Assembly: GCA_046259385.1 (NCBI GenBank)
Contig: JBJYWI010000004.1
Span: 1 to 33,955, forward strand
Length of the DNA: 33,955 nt
Source: CAVWDI01 sp046259385
Lineage (GTDB): Bacteria; Chloroflexota; Anaerolineae; Anaerolineales; UBA4823
Direction of reading: 5' to 3'
Positions 33,079-33,955 of this stretch are shown one piece after another. Both the position numbers and the translations under genes were made by a program. The notes beneath the pieces are model-generated. The model saw only the letters and a program-made list of their open reading frames with translations. It made no database searches and was not told where the DNA came from. Numbering within the stretch: the first letter of the stretch is position 1; each line of letters opens with the position of its first letter.

Positions 33079-33955
33079 TTATCCCTTAACCACTGCCACT
33101 GGACGTAATCTGGCGACTTTTCGTGCGATCCCTGCCCCGGCAACAGTTGCAACCACTTCATCGACATCTTTATACGCCTGGGGAGCTTCCTCCGCAAGCC
33201 CTGCCATAGATCCTGCCCTAACCCGGATACCGTCTTTCTCAAGATTCAACCGGAGTTTTTCTCCGCGCACCTGCTTCTTTGCTTTCTTACGGCTCATCAC
33301 CCTTCCAGCGCCGTGGCAGCTGGATCCGAAGGAACGTTGCATACTCTCCTCGGTACCCACAAGCACCCAGGAAGCGGTGCCCATACTCCCAGGGACAAGC
33401 ACAGGCTGACCGATATTTCTGTACTCAGGTGGAAGTTCCTCAAATCCGGGACCAAAAGCCCGTGTGGCACCTTTACGGTGAACACACACACGCATCTCTT
33501 TTCCATTAATTTTGTGGGTTTCAATTTTGCCCATATTGTGTGCGATGTCATAAACCTGGGTGAGTTCCCAGTTTGAAATATTGCCAGCGAATACTCTTTC
33601 AAATGCCTGACGAGCTAAATCTGCGAGCACCTGACGGTTTGCAAATGCATAATTAGCAGCTGATCGCATCGCAGCCAGATAATCCACCCCCTCTTTTGAC
33701 TCCAATGGCGCGCAAACCAGTTCACGGTCTGGCAGTTTAATCCCATACCTTTGAACCGCACCTTGAAACTGCCTTACATAATCTGAACAAATCTGGTGTC
33801 CAAATCCACGTGAACCGCAGTGGATCTGTACAACAATGTTCCCCACGATCAATCCCATGACATCTGCTGCATTTTTATCGAAGACCTGATCCACAACATC
33901 TACTTCAATAAAATGATTCCCCGATCCGATAGTACCGAGTTGATCGAAACCACGT
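33079..33955 (-). CDS. rtcB: RNA ligase / tRNA-splicing ligase RtcB (5' end outside the window)
   Basis: RtcB joins RNA 2',3'-cyclic phosphate or 3'-phosphate ends to 5'-hydroxyl ends with GTP and Mn2+, repairing cut tRNA or rRNA. The frame is open to the window edge and starts here at RGFDQLGTIGSGNHFIEV, a diagnostic RtcB motif. The visible 292 codons keep the metal-binding HCGSRGFGH, the His of YDIAHNMGK, and the guanylylated His in FGSSCHGAGRVMSR. The C-terminus ends VARLRPVAVVKG as in the family. It appears intact; the N-terminal part, including the first metal Cys, lies beyond 33955. Confidence 0.95.
   Translation of the reverse strand, partial: RGFDQLGTIGSGNHFIEVDVVDQVFDKNAADVMGLIVGNIVVQIHCGSRGFGHQICSDYVRQFQGAVQRYGIKLPDRELVCAPLESKEGVDYLAAMRSAANYAFANRQVLADLARQAFERVFAGNISNWELTQVYDIAHNMGKIETHKINGKEMRVCVHRKGATRAFGPGFEELPPEYRNIGQPVLVPGSMGTASWVLVGTEESMQRSFGSSCHGAGRVMSRKKAKKQVRGEKLRLNLEKDGIRVRAGSMAGLAEEAPQAYKDVDEVVATVAGAGIARKVARLRPVAVVKG

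Noticed and set aside
33006..33242. Longer version of the small lipoprotein, starting at 33242
   Set aside because: It would overlap the 3' end of rtcB in another frame and bury the lipobox signal peptide inside the protein.

Overview
The window is about 34 kb of compact bacterial chromosome, almost wholly coding, most consistent with a Chloroflexota (Anaerolineae-like) genome. That placement is inference from protein character: a substrate-binding lipoprotein with the Val/Glu/Thr-rich linker common in that phylum, a TopA with an N-terminal zinc ribbon, a short archaeal-type S-adenosylhomocysteinase beside a mycobacterial-type adenosine kinase, and a secreted LysM protein with a beta-rich tail. 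No tRNA, rRNA, CRISPR array, insertion sequence or prophage was seen.

Layout. 1-3.8 kb: a secreted LysM protein (-), then on + a sugar-phosphate nucleotidyltransferase, a dNTP triphosphohydrolase-like HD protein whose metal-binding residues are replaced, and greA, closed by a strong hairpin terminator. 3.8-4.9 kb: a two-helix membrane protein of unknown function (-). 5.1-12.8 kb (-): a long run read as ffh, rpsP, khpA, rimM, dprA, manC-like and topA. It begins like the classical ffh-rpsP-khpA-rimM cluster, but trmD and rplS are replaced by dprA, manC and topA. 12.9-15.3 kb (+): a DegV lipid-binding protein, a small unknown protein, and recA with its own promoter and a probable SOS operator. 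15.3-18.7 kb (-): mtnA, adoK and ahcY, an S-adenosylmethionine by-product recycling operon with a leader holding a terminator and an alternative hairpin. 18.9-21.3 kb (+): a TPR-rich lipoprotein lytic transglycosylase. 21.3-23.4 kb (-): a membrane-anchored oligopeptide-type binding protein and secG. 23.7-27.3 kb (+): a PHP phosphoesterase, uvrB and ybaK. 27.7-32.2 kb (+): a complete general amino-acid ABC importer (aapJQMP). 32.2-34 kb (-): a ridA remnant, a small lipoprotein and the 3' part of rtcB, which runs off the window.

How the genes work together. AhcY releases adenosine and homocysteine from SAH, AdoK removes the adenosine, and MtnA acts on the methylthioadenosine branch, so the three genes clear both SAM by-products. 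RecA, DprA, UvrB and TopA cover DNA repair, uptake and topology. Ffh and SecG belong to protein export.

Most notable observations: the intact reading frame of the dead-looking dNTPase paralog beside a nucleotidyltransferase; the mutually exclusive hairpins ahead of mtnA-adoK-ahcY; the long acidic tail on ribosomal protein bS16; and two consensus promoters (ffh, lytic transglycosylase) placed so close to their start codons that the mRNAs are probably leaderless.
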